64,000 bases of DNA, from NCBI RefSeq assembly GCF_007556775.1, contig NZ_CP041742.1:2184001-2248000 (forward strand), written 5' to 3'. The position numbers and the translations under genes were made by a program. Below are positions 60,929 to 64,000 of the stretch, one piece after another; position 1 is the stretch's first letter, and each line of letters starts with the position of its first letter. The notes under the pieces are model-generated. The model ran no database searches, was not told where the DNA came from, and was given only the letters and a program-made list of their open reading frames with translations. The stretch comes from Lysobacter lycopersici. GTDB lineage: Bacteria; Pseudomonadota; Gammaproteobacteria; Xanthomonadales; Xanthomonadaceae.

Positions 60929-62239
60929 ATGAGCATCGCCAGCAACGGTTACCAGAGCGGTTTCGGCAACGAATTCGCGAGCGAGGCGATCCCCGGCTCT
61001 TTGCCGGAAGGGCGCAATTCGCCGCAGAAGGTGGCGCACGGCCTGTACGCCGAGCAGATCAGCGGCACCGCGTTCACCGCGCCTCGCCATGCGAACCGTC
61101 GCAGCTGGCTGTACCGCATCCGCCCGGCGGCGATGCATGGCGAATTCAAGCCGTTCGAGCAGCCGCTGCTCTCAAAGGGGGTGCTGCACAACGATTTCGA
61201 CACCGGCCCGGTGACGCCGGACCAGTTGCGCTGGAGCCCATTGCCAATTCCCGAAACGCCGACCGATTTCGTCGATGGCCTCGTCACCATGGCCGGCAAC
61301 GGTTCGCCGGCGACGCAGAGCGGCATCGGCATCCACATGTACGCGGCGAATCGCGACATGCAGGGTCGCTTCTTCTACGACGCCGACGGCGAATTGCTGA
61401 TCGTTCCGCAGCAGGGCCGGCTGCACATCGAAACCGAACTCGGCGTGCTCGATGTCGAGCCGCAGGAAATCGCGCTGATCCCGCGCGGCATCCGCTTCCG
61501 CGTCGCGCTGCCGGACGGTCCCTCGCGCGGCTACGTGTGCGAGAACTTCGGCGCCTTCCTGCGCATCCCCGACCTCGGCCCCATCGGCAGCAATGGCCTC
61601 GCGAACCCGCGCGATTTCCTCGCGCCGAACGCGGCCTACGAAGACGTCGACGGCGATTTCGAATTGATCGCGAAGTTCCAGGGCCACCTGTGGCGCGCGG
61701 ACATCGGCCATTCGCCGCTGGACGTCGTCGCGTGGCACGGCAACCACGCGCCCTGCAAGTACGACCTGCGCAAGTTCAACACGATTGGTTCCATCAGCTT
61801 CGACCATCCCGATCCGTCGATCTTCCTGGTGCTGACTTCGCCCAGCGATACGCCCGGCGTCGGCAACATGGATTTCGTGATCTTCCCGCCGCGCGTGCTG
61901 GTGGCACGGGACACGTTCCGCCCGCCGTGGTTCCACCGCAACATCGCCAGCGAGTTCATGGGCCTGGTCTACGGCGCCTACGACGCGAAGGCGGAAGGTT
62001 TCGCGCCCGGCGGCGCGTCGCTGCACAACTGCATGACCGGGCATGGGCCGGATGCGGCGACGTTCGAGAAGGCGAGCAACGCCGATACCTCGAAGCCGGA
62101 TGTCATCGGCGGCACCATGGCCTTCATGTTCGAGGCACGCAACGTGATCCGCCCGACGAAGACCGCGATGGACGCCGCGCATCGGCAACGCGACTACCAG
62201 GCCTGCTGGGCCGGCTTGCAGAAGCACTTCAAGCCATAG
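60929..62239 (+). CDS. hmgA: Homogentisate 1,2-dioxygenase
   Basis: Opens the ring of homogentisate to maleylacetoacetate. 436 residues. [10 protein letters not shown] near 10, PRGIRFRV and the iron-binding His/Glu region in [12 protein letters not shown] and [14 protein letters not shown] near 330, then CMTGHGPD. The ATG at 60929 ([11 protein letters not shown]) is preferred to a GTG at 60917. Sequential with hppD. Confidence 0.95.
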   Translation: MSIASNGYQSGFGNEFASEAIPGSLPEGRNSPQKVAHGLYAEQISGTAFTAPRHANRRSWLYRIRPAAMHGEFKPFEQPLLSKGVLHNDFDTGPVTPDQLRWSPLPIPETPTDFVDGLVTMAGNGSPATQSGIGIHMYAANRDMQGRFFYDADGELLIVPQQGRLHIETELGVLDVEPQEIALIPRGIRFRVALPDGPSRGYVCENFGAFLRIPDLGPIGSNGLANPRDFLAPNAAYEDVDGDFELIAKFQGHLWRADIGHSPLDVVAWHGNHAPCKYDLRKFNTIGSISFDHPDPSIFLVLTSPSDTPGVGNMDFVIFPPRVLVARDTFRPPWFHRNIASEFMGLVYGAYDAKAEGFAPGGASLHNCMTGHGPDAATFEKASNADTSKPDVIGGTMAFMFEARNVIRPTKTAMDAAHRQRDYQACWAGLQKHFKP

Positions 62240-62320
62240 GTTTGAACGCGCGTCGCGGGGATTCGCGGCGCGTTCACCCGCATCGGCGACACTGGTTCCC
62301 TTCGAACGCGAGGAACCGGC

Positions 62321-62977
62321 ATGAACCGCAAACTGTTGTGCATGGCCATGATCGCGGCGCTGGCCGCATGCAGCGCCGATCGTGATGGGGCTTCCGATGC
62401 GGCGACTGCGCCGCCGGTTGCGGACCAACCGGCCGAGGACATTCCACCGGCGACAATGCCGGCTCCGGCGAGCCTGCCGTCGCCTGCATCGACCGCCATG
62501 CCAGCGCCCGCGGCCGATGGCGCCGACACGCAGGCGAGCTTCGCCGGCTACGGCGACGTGAAGTTCGGCATCGCCGCCGCGGAGATGGAAAAGGCCTGGG
62601 GCGGCGAACTGGAGACGCTGGGCAAGGACGCGAATCCGTCCTGCTATTTCATGGCGCCGAAGTGGGTGAAGACGCCGGCCGAATTCGCCTTCATGATCGG
62701 CGACGGCAAGTTCGTGCGCTACGGCAGCGACAGCACGAAACTCGCTGCGCCCGGCGGCGGCAAGGTCGGCATGACGGTCGAGGAATTGCAGGCGCTGTAC
62801 CACGATGCGCTGCAATCGACGCCGCACAAGTACGTCGAGGGCGGCCACTACCTGTCGATGTCCGCCAGCGGCGTGGCGCCGAGCAAGCTGGTGTTCGAAA
62901 CCGATGCCGCCGGCAAGGCCACCGCATGGCGCGTGGGCCTGTCGCCGCAGGTCGATTACGTCGAGGGCTGTTCGTAA
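62321..62977 (+). CDS. Lipoprotein with Pro/Ala linker, unknown function
   Basis: 218 residues. Lipobox LAAC (Cys 17), a 55-residue low-complexity APASLPSPAST-type linker and a compact domain from about 72 (ASFAGYGDVKFGIAAAEMEKAWGGEL) to the end with two Cys (NPSCYF, VEGCS) that could form a disulfide. I do not recognise the domain. Confidence 0.75.
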   Translation: MNRKLLCMAMIAALAACSADRDGASDAATAPPVADQPAEDIPPATMPAPASLPSPASTAMPAPAADGADTQASFAGYGDVKFGIAAAEMEKAWGGELETLGKDANPSCYFMAPKWVKTPAEFAFMIGDGKFVRYGSDSTKLAAPGGGKVGMTVEELQALYHDALQSTPHKYVEGGHYLSMSASGVAPSKLVFETDAAGKATAWRVGLSPQVDYVEGCS

Positions 62978-63041
62978 GCCCGCGGGATCGGCCTAGAATC
63001 GTCCGGGATAGAATCGCGACGTCACGCACGGGGAGAGGCGC

Positions 63042-63995
63042 ATGGCTGCAGCGGCATTGTGGTTCGTGGCGGGGTTGGTGCTCTTGGCGCTCGGTGGCGA
63101 TTCCATCGTCAAGGGCGCGTCCGGGCTGGCGCAGCGCTTCGGGGCCTCGCCCTTCATCGCCGGCCTGCTGCTGGTCGCGTTCGGCACCTCGCTGCCGGAA
63201 CTCGCGGTCAATGCGCGCGCAGCGTGGACCGGACACCAGGCGCTGGCGCTGGGCAATGCGGTGGGCAGCAACATCGCTAACATCGGCCTGACGCTCGGCG
63301 CGGCCGCGCTCGCCGCGCCGCTGTTCCTGCGCAGCCGCGCGGTCGGTCCGCTGCTGGTGTGGCTGCTGGCGATGACCGCGGTGACGATCGGCCTCGGCCT
63401 CGACGGCGTGCTCTCGCGCAATGACGGCCTGCTGCTGCTCGCGGGCTTCGTGGTGATGCTCGCGTTCCTGATCGTGCGCGGCCGCCGCGAACCGGCGGAA
63501 CTGCAGGCCGACATCGCGCGCTTCGCCGAAACCAAGCAGGGCCTCGGTTTGAATCTCTCCCGCGTGGTCATCGCCATCGTCGCGATGTACTTCGGCGCGA
63601 AGTGGCTGGTGCAGAGCGCGCCCATCGTCGGCCTCGGCCTGGGCATGGGCCCGCTGGTCACCGGCCTGCTGCCGGTCGCGATCGGCACCGCGCTGCCGGA
63701 AATGGCCGCGGCCGTCGTCGCCGCGCGCCGCGGGCAGGGCGACATGGTCGCCGGCCATGTGCTCGGCTCCAGCCTGTTCAACCTGCTGGTGGTGCTCGGC
63801 GGCATGGCCGCGTTCCGGCCGTTGCCGCTGCCGGCCTCGTTCGTGCAGTTCGAGCTGCCGGCGGCATTCGCGTTCGCGCTGGTGCTGTTCCCGATGACGC
63901 GCAGCCAGCTCGAGGTCAGCCGCCGCGAAGGCATGGTGCTGCTGGTCGCGTTCGCCGCATGGCTGGCATGGGAGCTGGTGCACCTCGCCGCGTGA
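63042..63995 (+). CDS. Calcium/sodium antiporter (YrbG/CaCA family)
   Basis: 317 residues, two inverted halves. Each carries the alpha-repeat: VAFGTSLPELAVNARAAW and GNAVGSNIANIGLTLG in the first half, VAIGTALPEMAAAVVAARR and GHVLGSSLFNLLVVLGG in the second. Acidic and polar residues of both repeats line the exchange site. Probably expels Ca2+ in exchange for Na+ or H+ at the inner membrane. It ends five bases before the window edge. Confidence 0.92.
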   Translation: MAAAALWFVAGLVLLALGGDSIVKGASGLAQRFGASPFIAGLLLVAFGTSLPELAVNARAAWTGHQALALGNAVGSNIANIGLTLGAAALAAPLFLRSRAVGPLLVWLLAMTAVTIGLGLDGVLSRNDGLLLLAGFVVMLAFLIVRGRREPAELQADIARFAETKQGLGLNLSRVVIAIVAMYFGAKWLVQSAPIVGLGLGMGPLVTGLLPVAIGTALPEMAAAVVAARRGQGDMVAGHVLGSSLFNLLVVLGGMAAFRPLPLPASFVQFELPAAFAFALVLFPMTRSQLEVSRREGMVLLVAFAAWLAWELVHLAA

Positions 63996-64000
63996 TGGCC

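Overview
The window is 64 kb of a high-GC Gram-negative chromosome. Gene order and families point to the Xanthomonadaceae/Lysobacteraceae (Lysobacter, Luteimonas or Thermomonas-like): birA-coaX-SPOR, a PepSY protein ahead of phoPQ, long TrpS, ExeM-type nucleases, and many short intergenic repeats with a RAYT transposase. This placement is inferred from gene content, not from a marker gene. Almost all of it is ordinary chromosomal coding sequence. There is no prophage, CRISPR array or integrase, and one tRNA (Thr-TGT).

Layout. 1-4970: a DegP-type protease (partial), then a split B12-dependent class II ribonucleotide reductase (nrdJa, nrdJb) with an H1-like gene between the halves and tandem NrdR-like boxes in front. 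4971-6600: an AT-rich orphan gene, then a REP pair with its RAYT transposase between two copies of the same terminator. 6605-15327: small genes (cold-shock protein, lipocalin, response regulator, VOC protein, DUF488, MarR regulator with a membrane protein, DUF1993, lytic transglycosylase). 15446-20965: apt, a dicarboxylate symporter and a cell-wall group (L,D-transpeptidase, C40 peptidase, VanX-like dipeptidase). 22115-27881: prpF-acnD of the methylcitrate cycle, then dusA with an amidinotransferase-fold hydrolase. 27985-31648: PepSY-phoP-phoQ, mtfA. 31824-34782: AT-rich orphan, birA, coaX, SPOR protein.

34787-40750 is a sulfate-uptake operon read leftward: Rrf2 regulator, YezD, porin, sulfate-binding protein, CysT, CysW, CysA. 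40851-45210: tRNA-Thr, arginase, entericidin, CsbD, trpS with an extra C-terminal domain. 45281-49211: VOC protein and a three-gene 2-oxoacid dehydrogenase operon (E1 alpha, E1 beta, E2). 49351-56443: two large paralogous secreted ExeM/NucH-type nucleases, one with altered catalytic residues. 56558-62239: tryptophan and tyrosine catabolism (kynA, hppD, hmgA) with a peptide transporter and a MarR regulator whose probable operator lies in the hppD promoter. 62321-63995: a lipoprotein and a Ca/Na antiporter.

The most unusual thread is how short repeats interact with genes: a REP element is read in frame inside the E2 linker, several genes end on stop codons supplied by repeats, and a 15-bp tandem repeat copies the last codons of yezD. 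I did not find a clear undescribed multi-gene system. The best leads are the altered nuclease paralogue, the E2 with an in-frame REP and changed active-site motif, the TrpS fusion, the RAYT/terminator duplication, and the poly-A tract just before the cysteine tail of nrdJb.
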